Shown piece after piece: positions 1 to 13,330 of a stretch of DNA of 64,000 nucleotides (position 1 is its first letter; every line of letters begins with the position of its first letter). The position numbers were made by a program, and so were the translations under genes. The stretch comes from Neckera pumila (taxonomy: Eukaryota; Streptophyta; Bryopsida; Hypnales; Neckeraceae), in contig OZ018409.1 in assembly GCA_963969595.1 (NCBI GenBank), forward strand, positions 16,586,975 to 16,650,974, in the 5' to 3' direction. The notes under the pieces are model-generated. The model was given only the letters and a program-made list of their open reading frames with translations. It was not told the origin of the DNA and did not search any database.

Positions 1-412
1 TATTTTGAGTCATTTTCTACTTCTTTCTACTTGCTATTTTTTTCCTATATGTTGTACAATTCCAAATGATGTGAAAATTTTCATGCATATAGACAACTTG
101 TTTAGGAAACTGAATTTAAAGAAGCACCACCTTTATCGGCATTTTTTCATTGAAAAGTGAGCTTGCAAAGTGCAGCTGCCCGGTTTTTCGCAGGATTGAA
201 AAAATGGTTTTCAAGACTTTGAATGCTTATATCTTATGATCCACACGGTGGAATTTTCTGAAATTTTTACCACATATTTTCAAAATATCATACTACAAGA
301 TCCTACGGTTACATGTGTCAAAAATTGTTTTTTTCCAAAAATTTGGTAGTTGTTTTAGAAATGGCAGTTTTGGAGCGTTTTTGGTGATTACATAGTCGTG
401 AAACTTTAGGGG
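1..412 (+). mobile_element. TTAA element A (piggyBac-like family), left part outside window
   Basis: Right end CTTTAGGGG followed by TTAA at 413-416. The body matches the elements at 1,967-2,867, 4,257 (inverted), 20,237 (inverted), 21,103 and 48,253 (inverted). Truncated by the window edge. Confidence 0.7.
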
Positions 413-416
413 TTAA

Positions 417-1962
417 GATATTTCAACTTGGTGTAAATTTACCTACAACGTAGCTAAGACAATTAATTGGAGGGAAATGACTTTCCAAATCAATTCTGGC
501 ACTTCTTATGATTAAGAATGTTAATCCTTAAATGCCTTATTTATAGACCAAAATTTGATCATTTGCATTTTGTAATTGTCTACTACTTTATCCAGCTATT
601 AGTCTCAGCATTTCATGCCAAATATTTAATTAAATTTGGAAAATCAAATCCAACATATGCTAAAAAATAAAACACTCCTTCAAAATCTATGTTTTACGCA
701 TACCCGAAAAAATTTAAAGAAAATTTTCTTAAGTTTAAGACATCTTTTTTTAAAATTAAATTTTTATCGACCCTAATAGCTAGGTAGGGCAGGTACGGTG
801 CTCATCCAATTGTCGAATCTTTATCCAATTTGTTTTCTTCACTACAATATTAAGGTAAAAGCACTAGTTGTCAACCACGCCCAGTACCCAACCTGTAAGA
901 TGTGCTATCTCCAACCTTAACAAACCTCGGTCACCTAGCTAGCAGGATTGAATTTTGATCGATTAGCACATAATTATGTCTAGAGCATTATTTTATTTCA
1001 GTTGTGAATGCTGTGGACTTCCAATTTATGATGCAGATTTGATAGCAAGCCACGAAGTTACTTCATTTACCATTTGCGAGTGAGACGAGTTCCCAACGAG
1101 AGATCAATCACACCTTGTCATTCATTGAGCTGCTTGAGTTGATCAACAAATTTCAGAAGTGCAAAGTTCAGCCCCTAAGCTTATAGGCTTTGGGCTACCT
1201 GTCACTGCTTTTTGTCTAATTTGTCCGCAGGAAACGAAAATTTAAAGAAAAAAACAAAAAAAGTCTGTACCTTTTGACTGAGCAACTGAAGTGTTCAATT
1301 GGAGGTCTGAAACATTTTCCAGCTGTAGGCGTCGGAGGAGATGATTAAAATGCAGTAAATTAACAGTCGAAGCTTCATGTGAAGTTGACGTTGATCACTA
1401 CACTAAATAGTGCAATTGGGTTGTCTTGACAATTAGGTTGTCTTAGACAATATGCAATGCAACAACGGCAAAATGGCCTTGCAACAATACATTGCGGGCC
1501 ATTCCATGAGGCCTCTAAAGTATCGATTCGTTCTTTGGAAAATTTGACCTAATGCAAAGCCGACATCCAAATGTCAAATGGACTTTACAGTATTATAAAA
1601 AGAAAAGAAAAAAAGAATCTATATTAAAGAAAGGAATTTTCATGGAAACAAGGAAGGTTGAATTGATTAGCGCACATACCATTAAACTTTTCTTGACATC
1701 CATTGGCTACTACCGCTTTTTGTCATGATGACTCCCATCAATCAACTTGCCGAGGGTTTTGTCGGGGTTGGCAAAATCACAAAATATGCCAATCCCGGGA
1801 AGTCCCATACCAAGACCGTGAAAGTGAAGGTCTCTATACCGGTTGCATTGGAGCACAATTTTAAATAAAAACTCTTGTCCACCTTGCACGGTGCCGATAC
1901 TGTGCAAGGCGCCGGTTGCATTGCAGATGGTCTTATCCCAGAGAAGTTAAAGTAGGAGGTCC
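417..1962. other. No gene seen
   Basis: AT-rich unique-looking sequence between two TTAA elements. No coding, RNA or repeat signal I can defend. Confidence 0.4.
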
Positions 1963-1966
1963 TTAA

Positions 1967-2867
1967 CCCCTAAAGGACCAAACAATGTTTTTTGGCAACA
2001 TAGTGATTTTGGACAGCTCACTACGAATGGAAACTTTATTTTTTTTCTTTGAAAATTTCACACACCGTGTGCCCAAGGAGTAGCTTTAAGGCCCAACAAT
2101 TTTCAAAACTTTTGACTAAATGGTGAAAAAGTTATTGGATGATATGTCAATTTCAACGGTCGGCGGGCAGTTCAAAAAAATTCTGAAAAATCACTTTTTA
2201 AAAAAATAAAAATTTGAAATTGGTTCTTTAGATTTATATATATGCGTAAAGCTTTGAATTATTCCATTTTGATATATGAGATAAAAATTATGAGGTGTTC
2301 TAGTTTGCGAGTAGTTATGGATTCCCTACTCTAAAATAAACCTAGAAGTCCTTTATTTAATTCATTTCTTAATGTTTTTTGAAAAAATTAAAAGCATAGG
2401 ATGTATATTGTTTACTACAACATTGCAACTATTGGGATCAAGATTTTTTTATTCCACAATTAAATTCTTAATAATTTAGTGTTTTGAATCATTCTCTACT
2501 TCTTTCTACAACCTATTTTTTCCTATATGTTGTATAATTCCAAATGATCTGAAATTTTTCAAGCATGTACCCAACTTGCTTTGAAGAATGAATCCAAAGA
2601 ATAACCACCATTTTGGACATTTTTTCATTTAAATGTGACCTTGTGAAGTGCAGTTGCCCGGGTTTTTGTCAATTTAAATGCTAATATCTTGCAATCTACA
2701 TTCCGAAAAATTTTGAAATTTTTTCTACATATTCTCAAACAAGTTTACTACAAGATCCTATTGTTACGTGTGTCCAAAAATGTTTTTTTCCTAAAATTTG
2801 ATATTTGTACTAGAAATGACAGTTTTGGAGTGCTTTTGGTGAAAACATAGTCTCCGACCTTTAGGGT
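1967..2867 (+). mobile_element. TTAA element B (piggyBac-like, non-autonomous)
   Basis: 901 bases bounded by TTAA (1,963-1,966 and 2,868-2,871). The ends CCCCTAAAGGACC and (reverse strand) ACCCTAAAGGTCGG form a short terminal inverted repeat. No transposase reading frame. TTAA target plus CCC..GGG ends fit the piggyBac superfamily. Confidence 0.72.
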
Positions 2868-2993
2868 TTAAATGGAGCGGGTTCTAAATGAGTCCCCTAT
2901 CTAAGAATGCGTGACATATTCTCTGAAAAATCTATTACAGTCATTGATGAGGTATGTGGGCTTAAATGGTCAATTTATAGACCTCCTATCTTA

Positions 2994-3335
2994 GAGCATC
3001 TCCTGCACCCTTCCAAAGAACCTCTCCCCTCTAATTTTTGGATGATAAGCAATCAATTTTAGTTTATTTACAATATATTTTCACTATCTCCTTCAAATAA
3101 GGCCATATTTGAAGGGTCACTAACCCCTCTATATGCTATATACTCTCTTGGGATTAACAAGTCATCATAATAAATGATAGCTTACTTATTGCTTTTGTAA
3201 GTTCTATGACTTGTGATTGGTTGGAAGTAAATTTTAGGGAGTTTCACTATTGGAGATACAAGTGGCCATCCCCTCTACATTAGATGGATCTAGATTGAAG
3301 GAGCTTGGCTATTTGGAGGGCTGTAGGAGATGCTC
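2994..3335. mobile_element. Tourist/PIF-Harbinger-like MITE
   Basis: Terminal inverted repeats GAGCATCTCCTGCACCCTTC and GAGCATCTCCTACAGCCCTC (reverse strand), flanked by TTA at 2,991-2,993 and 3,336-3,338. The TTA target duplication is the PIF/Harbinger signature. No coding capacity. Confidence 0.72.
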
Positions 3336-3338
3336 TTA

Positions 3339-4252
3339 CCTCATGTTACTTCATGACTTGTGGCTTGTCCAGATGGAGGCACAAGCCATTCTCTGATCCC
3401 AAGCTATGAATCAGTGTACCAACCCATGTTAGCACACATGTTTCTCTACATCTAGCTACATCCTTCTACAATAACTCGGATATTGATATAGTACATAATG
3501 TTGAGATATTAGTCTTGGGCAACCTAATGCACTATTTTGTGTACCTTATATCCTGGCATTGACTCTTTGGAGTGAGAAATGAAGCGGCGAAGCAACTAGT
3601 GTTATAAATTTAGGATACACACTGACAGGTTCAAAGCAATGGTTTTTATTTTATTTTTGAACAAATGCTTATGTGGCCTTTCTTCTAAGAAGGTTTTGAG
3701 TATTTTGTCTCCTTCATTCTGGGGGTCTGAATTGAAAGAGGCAAATTATGAGTATGTAATTTTGAATATATAATTTTTGTATATGCTGGCTCTGCATGAT
3801 GGATGAAATGAGATTTTGGAAGCATTGTGGCAATAGTGTGCATGGCCATCATTACAATCTGGCATTTTTTAACACATTTACCTCCTTTTTTTCTATAGGC
3901 TTGAAGTTGCACATTTTCTTTTGAAGAAATTGGGCATTTAATTGCCTAAAAAAAACCCTGGTTCAGAGCATCCCCACGCCTGAGACGGCTAGATGGACAT
4001 GCTCTCACGACTGTTTCAAATCTTGTTGCGGATCTTAGTGGTACCATACATAGAGGTCAATTCCATAAATAACTCAAAAAAATGTAGAAAATGCGAAAAA
4101 TTTAAAAATTGTACAACTATTTCTGAAAATCTGAAATTTTTTGTTATTGCTAATTTTGAATATCTGAAAGTTATTCTTCAAAAAATTTGGAGAAAAGAAC
4201 ACATTTAATCATGAATAGAAAAAATCAATCCAAAATTAGGAGTGTCCAAAAA
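3339..4252. other. No gene seen
   Basis: Spacer between a MITE and a partial TTAA element. A single GAGCATCCCC motif near 3,966 may be a relic MITE end. Confidence 0.35.
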
Positions 4253-4256
4253 TTAA

Positions 4257-4745
4257 CTCCTAAGGGTCAAAGACTATGTTTTCACCAAAAACTCTCCCAA
4301 ATTGCCATTTCTAGTACAAGTACCAAAGTTTTGAAGAAAATTTTTTTTGGACACATGTAACCATAGGATCTTGTAGTAAACTCGTTTGAGAGTATGTAGA
4401 AAAAATTTCAGAATTTTCCACCTTGGAGATTGCAAGATATTAGCCTTTGAACTGACAAAACCCCTTTTGGGGGCCCTGCGAAAACCCGGGCAGCTGCACT
4501 TTACAAGGTCACATTTAAATGAAAAAATGTCCAAAATGGTGGTTACTCCTTGGATTCATTCTTCAAATCAAGTTGGCTACAATCTTGAAAATTTTCAAAT
4601 CATTTGGAATTGGACAATATATAGGGAAAAAATAGGTTGTAGAAAGAAGTAGAAAATGATTCAAAACACAAAATTGTTAAGAATTTAATTATGGAATTGA
4701 AAAATGTCAATCCCAGCAGTTAGTAATGTTGCAATAAACAATATA
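4257..4745 (-). mobile_element. TTAA element C, partial
   Basis: Inverted copy of the family. Starts after TTAA (4,253-4,256) with CTCCTAAGGGTC and loses similarity near 4,745, without its other end. Confidence 0.6.
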
Positions 4746-5149
4746 CATTGCAGTTATTTTCAACCAAGGCTGCACCAGGATTTTTGAAGCTTAGAATGTT
4801 ATTTTTTTCCTTTCAAGGTTGGAACTAATAAATTTATGACACATGTCCCAAGTTGTGAGAAGGAAAGAAGGAAATAATGAGTAGGAAAAAAGTTCTTGAA
4901 TGATTGGAATTGGAAGAGTTTAGACATTGGCCATGAGTTCGAAGTACTTTTTGCCTCCCAAAAATTCTTACTTATTTCAATTTAAGTGATAAAATTACAA
5001 AAAACTGTGCAATCTTCGTCATTTCTATTGATGCACCTTTGAAAATATTTGTTTTGCCTAGCACTGCTCCAAATCATGTCGGAATTGCTTATTTGGTTGA
5101 TTATGGGTGGATCTACCTTAGCTCACAGTATACATCCAACAACCGACAC

Positions 5150-8100
5150 CAAGTTCATGAGTTCACTTTGTTCCAACTAGTGATAGCTTGACATAATGTA
5201 TAATCAAGTCTAGCTGAATTATAAATTTTTGGATCCTTATGACACAAGGAGAACTTTAGGAAGCTTGTGTGCGCTAAAAAATGAACAGAATTTTGAATTT
5301 CGAATTGCATTGGAATCACACTAAAGTCTACTTTATCATTATAACAAACACACATATGTAATTGAAAATCATACAAAGAGTTTGATGTTTTCTATACACT
5401 ATATACTATCTAGTACTGCCAACATTTGTGAAAATTACAACTTGTATTCAATGGTACATATAAGAAATGAACCTTCACAATTGCTTTAGAGATACTTAAT
5501 CCCATAATACTTGGATTGCTTATATGATTTCCTGCTTGTTCTTCATCCAAATGCAAAAAATATTTGACTATCTTCCAAAGAATCTCTATGAAATGGAGAT
5601 AGTGTATAAAAGGAATCCAAATTGTTGTATGATTTTAAATTATTCAATTTTCTTTCATTATGAAATTGAAGTGCACTTCATTGCAATTCCAACGCAATTT
5701 GTGGTTTGACAAATAGTTCATTTTTGAGAACGCTAGAGCTTCCTAAAGTTGTTGAACTTTCTAGTGAAAATTGATTGAAAATTTTGTAAATGAATTGAAC
5801 CTAACCATACAATTAGGTCTAGTTCATTTACAAATTGCTGATTTGAGGCATTCAAATTTTTTGGTACAATGTGTAGTATAATTGGCATATTTTTGGTATG
5901 TTTTTAATGCAATCCTAGTCAAGCACACCAAATTTCAATTTAAAAAAAGCAAAAGTCTATTTTTGCTTAATTTTTGAAGTCAATTTTCATGGGTTTACAT
6001 AATATTTTCTTGAAAACAATTGATGATGAGTTTTTTCAAACTTGCATAGATATTTAGGAAATATCCATATGCACATCTTTTATATTAAAAAAACACCCCA
6101 TTAAGTAACAATAATATGAGCTTTAAATATGATACGTCATATGACCATTTTGTTTAGTGAAATAGATATCTTTATATTTTAACGAGAATTTTCTATTTGA
6201 TCCTCACACAATAAATAATTTTGTACATTTTAAGAGCATAATGTTACAATTACTTTGCCAAAATCTTGTTAAAGTATATAGATATCTATTTCACAAATTT
6301 TGGTCATATGATGCTCCATATTTAATTCTTCCTAGCTCATATTTTGTTACTTAATAGGGTGTTTTTTAATATGAAAGATGTGCACATGGAAGATATTTCA
6401 TGCAATCAGTTTTAAAAAACTCATTACCAAATGTTTTCAATAAAATGTTATGTAAAACCATGAAAATTGACTTCAAAGATTCACCAAAAATAGATTTTTG
6501 CTTTTTTGAAACTGAAATTTGGTATGCTTAATTGGGATTGTGTAGAAATTGGGTGTTAATTATGCAAGACCAAAAAATTCAATTTTTTCCTATATTTTGC
6601 AATTAAAATTAGAAAAGCTCAAATTGGCAACTTGTAAATGAACTAGACCTAACTATACAATGGGATATAATTCATTTAAAAATCTTTGCTCCTTGGCAGT
6701 TTTCACTAGCAAGTTCCTAAACTTCCGTAAGATGTATCATGCTAAAAAATGAATCAATTTCCAAACCGTAAGTTGCGTTAGAATTGTAGAAAAGAGTACT
6801 TTATCATCATAACAAATATGTGCATGTGAAATTCAAAATCATACAACATTTTTGGATGTTTTTTGTACACTATCCATCATCTAATAGTACCGCCCTTCAA
6901 AAAGTTTGCTTGCATTTGATTGGGCATGTTTGAAATGATTGTTTGCAGTTGTTATAGAGACACTTCACACCGTATCACATGAATTGCTTGTATGATTTCT
7001 TGCTTATTCTTCATCCCATTGCAAATTTTTTTTGACTATATTCCAAAGGATGGTAGATAGTGTATAAGAAAATCCAAATTGTTGTATGATTTTGAAATTC
7101 ACATTTTTCACTTATGAAGTTGACCTTGAAATTCCAACACAATTTGCGGTTTCAAAATTGGTTTGTTTTTGAGCATGCTAGAGCTTCCTAAAGTTACTCA
7201 ATTCTATAATGAAAACTGACTGAAAAATTTGTAAATGAATTGTATCCCACTGTATAGTTGGTTACTAAAATTGTACAGCCGGACAATTTAAGCCGTTCAC
7301 ATTTTTTTTATACAATGTGCAATATAATTGGTATATTTTGGTTAGCTTAATTAATACTCAATCTTTACGCAATTCCAATCAAGCATACACAATTTCAGTT
7401 TCAAAAAAGCAAAATTCTATTTTTGGTGAATTTCTAAAGTTAATGTTTATGGTTTTACAGAATATTTTATTGAAAACATTTGGTAATGAGTTTTTTAATC
7501 CAATTGCATAAATATGTAGGAAACATCCATATGCACATCTTTCATAATGAAAACACTCTATTAAGTAGCAAAACTAGAGCTAGAAAGAGTTAAATGTGAG
7601 GCGTCATATGACCAAAATTTGTGATGTAGATATCTATATATTTTAACAAGATTTTGGCAAAGTGATTGTAACATCATGCTGAAATGTACAAAATTAGTTA
7701 CAATGCACTGTGAGGATCAAATAGCAAAGTCTCATTAAAATACAAAAATATCTATTTCACAAATTTTGGCCATATGACACCTCACACTTAATTCTTTCTA
7801 GCTCATGTGTTTGTTACTTAAGGGGAAGTTTTTTAATATAAAAGATGTGCGTATGGATGTTTCCTACATATCTACGCAACCGAATTAAAAACATTCATCA
7901 CCAATTGTTCTCAATAAAATATTATGTAAAACCATTAAAATTAACTTTAGAAATTCAACAAACATGGAATTTTGCTTTTTTGAAACTGAAATTGTGTATG
8001 CTTGATTGGAATTGCCTGAGGATTGCATGATAATTATGCAAGATGAAAAATTCCAATTTTTTTTCTATGCTAGGCAAAAGTCTTTGAATGGTTCAAATTG

Positions 8101-10330
8101 GCCAGTTGTAAGATTAGTGTACCCAACTATACAGTCAGGTCCAACTCATGTACCGGAATTTTTCATTCAAAGTTCACTAAAAAGTTCAACAACTTTAGGA
8201 AGCTCTAGTATGCTAAAATGAACCAATTTTAAAACCGCAAATTGAGTTGGAATTGCAATGAATTGCACTTCAACTTCATAACAAATGAAAAATGAATAGT
8301 TGAAAATTGAATTCTTTTTATACACTATCTATTATTTCATAGAGATTCTTTGAAAGATAGTCACAATGTTTTTGCATTTGGGTGAGAAAAAGAAAGAAAT
8401 TATACAAGAAATTCAAGTGGTATGAAACTAAGTATTTCTAAAGCAATTGTAAAGGTTCATTTCTTATATGTATCATTGAATATTGTAGGTTGTAATTTTC
8501 ATAAATGTTGGCAACAATAAATAGTACATTATAATGGTGTATAGAAAACATCAAGCTCTTTGTATGATTTTCCATTAATACATGTGTTTGTAACAATGAT
8601 AAAATAGACTTCACTGCAATTGCAATGCAATTCAAAATTCAAAATTCCATTCACTTTTGAATGCGCAAGGGCCTCCCAAAGTTCTTCTAATCACAAGAAG
8701 ATCCAAAAATTTGTAATCCAGCTAGACCTGACTGTACAATCAGGTACCGCTGATTTACAAATTGCTTATTTGAGCCATTCAAATTTTTTTGTATAATGTG
8801 AATTTAAACTTATTTATTTGGTCTGTATAATTATTGTTGCATTCTTATACAATCGGCGTCAAGCACACCAAATTTCACTTTCTAAAAACCAAAATTCCAT
8901 TTTTTGTGAACTTTTTTATTTAATTTTCATGGAAATATAAGTTAGTTCATTGACAAACATTGGTGATGAATTTTTTTAATTTGATTTCATAATATGTAGA
9001 AAACATCCATATGCATATCTTCCCTTCAAATAAGTATTGCCAAAAAAGTTCTATAATTCTTTCTATAGAGATTTCAATGATGAGGTCATAGTGCCCAAAT
9101 TTTATACAAAAGATATCTCATATTGTATTTCGATTTTTCTGTTTGCCTTTCATTTGGTGACTAATTTTGTGACATTTGAGCATGATGGTATAATTACTTT
9201 GCCAAAATCTAGTTAAAATATAGAGATATCCATTTCTTCAAAGTTTGGTCAAATGACACTTTTTTTATTGAACTCTTCATTGCTCATTTGTTTGTTACTA
9301 AAAAGAGTGATTTTTAATATGAAAGATGTATATATGTATGTCTCTTACATATCTATGCAAATATGCAATTGAATAAAAAAAATCATCATCAATTGTTTTC
9401 AATAAAATTTTATGTAAAATTATAAAAATTAACTTTAATATTTTGCCAAAAATGCAATTTTGCATTTTTGAAATTGAAATTTGGTAAACTTGATTAAGAG
9501 TGGGTAAAAATTCAATATTAATCATGCAGAACAAAAATTGCCAATTTGTTTATAAGTTATGTACAAATCTTTGAACTTCTCAAATAGGCAATTTGTAAAT
9601 TAGCGGTACCTAACTGTATAGTTGAGTACAGTAATCTTACAATTTTTTGCAGCCTACTGAAATTGGTGCTTTGGAAGGCCAGTGTATACTAAAAAATGAA
9701 TGGAATTTCAAATTGTAAATTGTGTTGGAATCATATTCAAGTTTGCTTTATCATCAGTGCAAATACACATATGTAATTGAAAATCATAAAAAAAGTTTGA
9801 TGTTTTCTATACACTATCTACCATCGAGTATTGCCAACATTAGTGACAATTACAACTAGTCTTTCATGGTCCATATTCAAAATGAGCCTTCACAATTGCT
9901 TTAGAGATATTTGATCTCATACCCCTTGAATTGCTTGTATGGTTTCTTTCTTTTTCTTCACTTAAATGCAAAAAAATTGTGACTATCTTTCAAAGAATCT
10001 CTATGAAAGTGTAGAGGGTGTATAAGAGGAATCCAAATTGTTGTATGGTTTACAATTTTTTATATTTTGCCTGTTATAAAGTTAAAGCGCACTTCATTGC
10101 AGTTCCAATGCAATTTGTGGTTTCAAAAATCGGATCATTTTTGAGCATGCTAGAGCTTCTTGAAGTTGATGAAGTTTCTAATGAAAAGTGACTTGAAAAA
10201 TTTGTAAGATTGCTGTACCCGTCTGTAAAGTACAATGACATCATTGAAGAATCATCGAGGAATTGGAGCGTGGAGCTGCAGAGAGTTGAAGTAAGCTTAA
10301 CCCTGGAATGAAGTGCCCTTATCACCATGC
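5150..10330. repeat. Array of alternating inverted repeats, about 5 kb
   Basis: AT-rich units of about 0.6-0.8 kb recur in alternating orientation, so successive segments fold back on each other. Plus-orientation arms run at roughly 5,400-6,180, 6,900-7,650 and 8,700-9,130; minus-orientation arms at roughly 6,190-6,900, 7,660-8,690 and 9,180-9,890, with a further plus fragment to about 10,230. Each junction carries the same GATATCTATTTCA-like motif near the centre of symmetry. All reading frames inside are short and chance-like. Confidence 0.8.
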
Positions 10331-13330
10331 TAGGCTAGTCAATCAGATTTCAAGAAGGATAACTTAGGTGCATTCTTTGTTTTTGCAAGTTCTTGAAAGT
10401 CATTCATTGACATATTTTAGTTACATCAATGTCTTTACTAGATTAAGCATAATTTGTGATACATTTTCTTACATGATAGATTGAAATGAACCCTTTCAAC
10501 TAAAGCTAAACACTCTCTAGTCTCTATTAGGTAACTTGAATCATATCAAGAGCTTGATTATGACCAATATCTAGCTATATCATTATTTGTATCTTGGTTG
10601 ATTTATTGTGAACAAAGTGAGAGTTGGGTTTGAAATAGAGAACCAAAAACAAAATAGAAAGTTGAACAAAAAGATTAGTAATCAAATGATGCCCTTATCC
10701 CTCTTCAAAATGAATTTAAACTCATTGAGACCCTCATCATACTGCATGTGAGTGTTTGTAAAGAGCAAGTTTGTAGCAAATGAGAGCATAAAATTTTTGA
10801 AAATTAAGAAATGTGAAGAGTTACATTTGAAATTTCCAATTTAAAGGAAAGGCTCATGTGGACAATTCTTTTGCCCATTGCGAGTTTCATTTCATTCGTT
10901 AATTGGTAAAACTTATCGACGAACAAATAGTAGTTGCATATTCCTCTTAGGATTCAGCCTTTGTAGTCCTCTCGTATTTTGCTCAATGCGCCAACGAAAC
11001 GAATCGTATAAGTCTCCTATCTCTTTTTCAACAGGTTTACCAAAATGAAATGGTCGATGTTGCCGTAGTATTTTGTTCTACGCCCTTTCAGAGCTCAGTG
11101 GTGCTTTTGCGGTCCGGTTCCGATGACACCGTGGGCTAAATAAATGCAAGGGTCGAAGACCTTGATAGGGGCACCGGTTTGTAAATAACTGCTATATACT
11201 ATTCCAGAATGATCTTTTCTTTAGAGGGCCACTGTAGGCTGCGGCGGGCGTTCGCCCCCCTCGAAGCAATAAAAGTATATAGCTTTTGATTATTCCAAAA
11301 TTGCATCAAGCCCACCTATTGATGTGAACTTGAAGCAAATTATGGAAACCCTTGTTCTAAATGTGTCATAGTCTATTGTTTAAGAAGAATTCACTTAATG
11401 AATTGATTTCGTTTAGAAAATACACTCAAACAAAGGAGGGGACACTGTAGGAGGAGGCACTAGGCATTTGATAGGATCAACATGAGTACGTACAAATCAT
11501 AGGTTCCCATTTATTAAATTAAATAAGAATTCAAATCGAATTAATATTAAAAAAAAAGGTACAAAATATAGGATTGGAGATATTCTATTTAACATGGGAT
11601 GTTGACTGAAGAGAATGTTAGGAAATAACTATATCTTATATAGGATTTAGGTGACTTAGGCTTTTGTCCTGCTTTTTTTTTTTTAATAAAACTAGAGGAC
11701 CATACAGTGTTAACTCTTAGAATTTCTTACTACGTAATTGTGAGAGGTGGCTATAAATGCCTAGAATTATGTGTGTATGTTATTTGGACGTACATATATA
11801 GTATTTTTTGACACTTGAATGATACTCATATGCAATTCATCCTTTGGTATAAAATATAATTGCTCTTGCACAATTTGGACAATGGCATCGTTGGTTTTCT
11901 ATCGATCTTTGGAGTTGTCTATGTTTTTGGTGATGACAATGTAGCCATGTTGCAATGCCAAGTATATCTGGATGTACAAAATCTTTAGAATTATAAGCTT
12001 CCATTTGCCTAAATTTGCATGTCTATGCAAGCTTTAAAAACTAAAACAAGCATTGGCCTACATATATGATTCAAGGCAATTTGTACACTATGGTACTTGG
12101 GTGGCAAGTTCAATTTAAATTAATTTTAAAAATATGTATCTATTTTTTTATCAAATCTACAAATAATATAAAGATGGTTTGCTGATAATCCAAAAAATCC
12201 AATAACAATGCATTGAATCAAATATTAATCTACCATTTGGTACTATCTACCACTAAGAATTTTTTTGATCACAAAGTGGAATTACTTCATTGACATTTAG
12301 TGTGATTGAAGAGTGGAGATGTTGTTTTCATAATGAAATGCATTATCTGTCATGAATCCTCAAAGGATATGGGACAATTTAAAGATGTGAGCTTGACCAC
12401 TCATTGTCAAAAATGCAAGAATTGTGTTTAAAGGAGAACTTTAGATCTCATTTTGGCATTATGCCACATTTAACTACTTTTGGACAATATGTTCAAAAAT
12501 CTCTAGATAATAACATTTGGAGATCTCCAGATGTTTGTATAGATCTTTGAATGCTTTGTATAGATATCTAGATGTTTTACTTGATTTTCCAATGATTATT
12601 TCTTACTGATGCATTTTCTCTAGATGTTAATTCTAGACTCTTTGAAAGTCTAAAAGTAGTTAAATGTGGCATCATTGTAGAGTAACTTTTTCAAAAATAC
12701 TTTGAACTAAGAATAGTTGGAAAACCAAGCTTTAGAAATCCATTTGTAATTTTAGAGCCTCTGGAAAAAAATCCATGGATAAAATTCAGACGTGATGTTT
12801 GAAAATGTCAAAGAAATGTTCTTTCCAATTCCTCTCTAAATTTTGTTCTTAACTTTTGATTGGAGGCTTAAAATCTCAACCCAAGTTTTTGAAGATGAAA
12901 TTTAGATTGATTTTTCACATTACCCTAATTCAAAATGTTTTGAATTAAATTATTCTACTATGCCTACATGAAGTTTAAAATTCTACTTAAACACAATTCC
13001 TACTTTGAGTTAACTATAAGCAATTGAGTTCTTACTAATCGTGAATTATATATCCCACAAGGGTTGTTTTACCTCCTACCACCCCACTTGTATAAAGAGC
13101 TTGTATTCTCTCTTGAAGACACTCTCAATAAATGGCTTTTGAAGCTATGTGAGATAGTTGCTAAGTATTTTTAATTTATTTGAATTTAACGTCAAATTGT
13201 GAGAATGAAAATTAGTTCTAACCGGCTATATCTTCAGGCTACTTAGCTAGTAATTGGCGGAAGTGTATGTGGGTCAACTAAAATCCGCTTATTCTTTAAG
13301 GAGAAAGGATGAATATCATTGTTACTTTTC
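10331..13330. other. No gene seen; small GC-richer island
   Basis: AT-rich spacer between the inverted-repeat array and the duplication. A short region at about 10,860-11,280 is richer in GC and may be an old retroposon fragment, but I find no defining ends or coding segment. Confidence 0.35.

Noticed and set aside
5150..9534. Several 60-78 codon ORFs
   Set aside because: AT-rich repeats in opposite orientation yield similar short frames by chance; no start context or domain.
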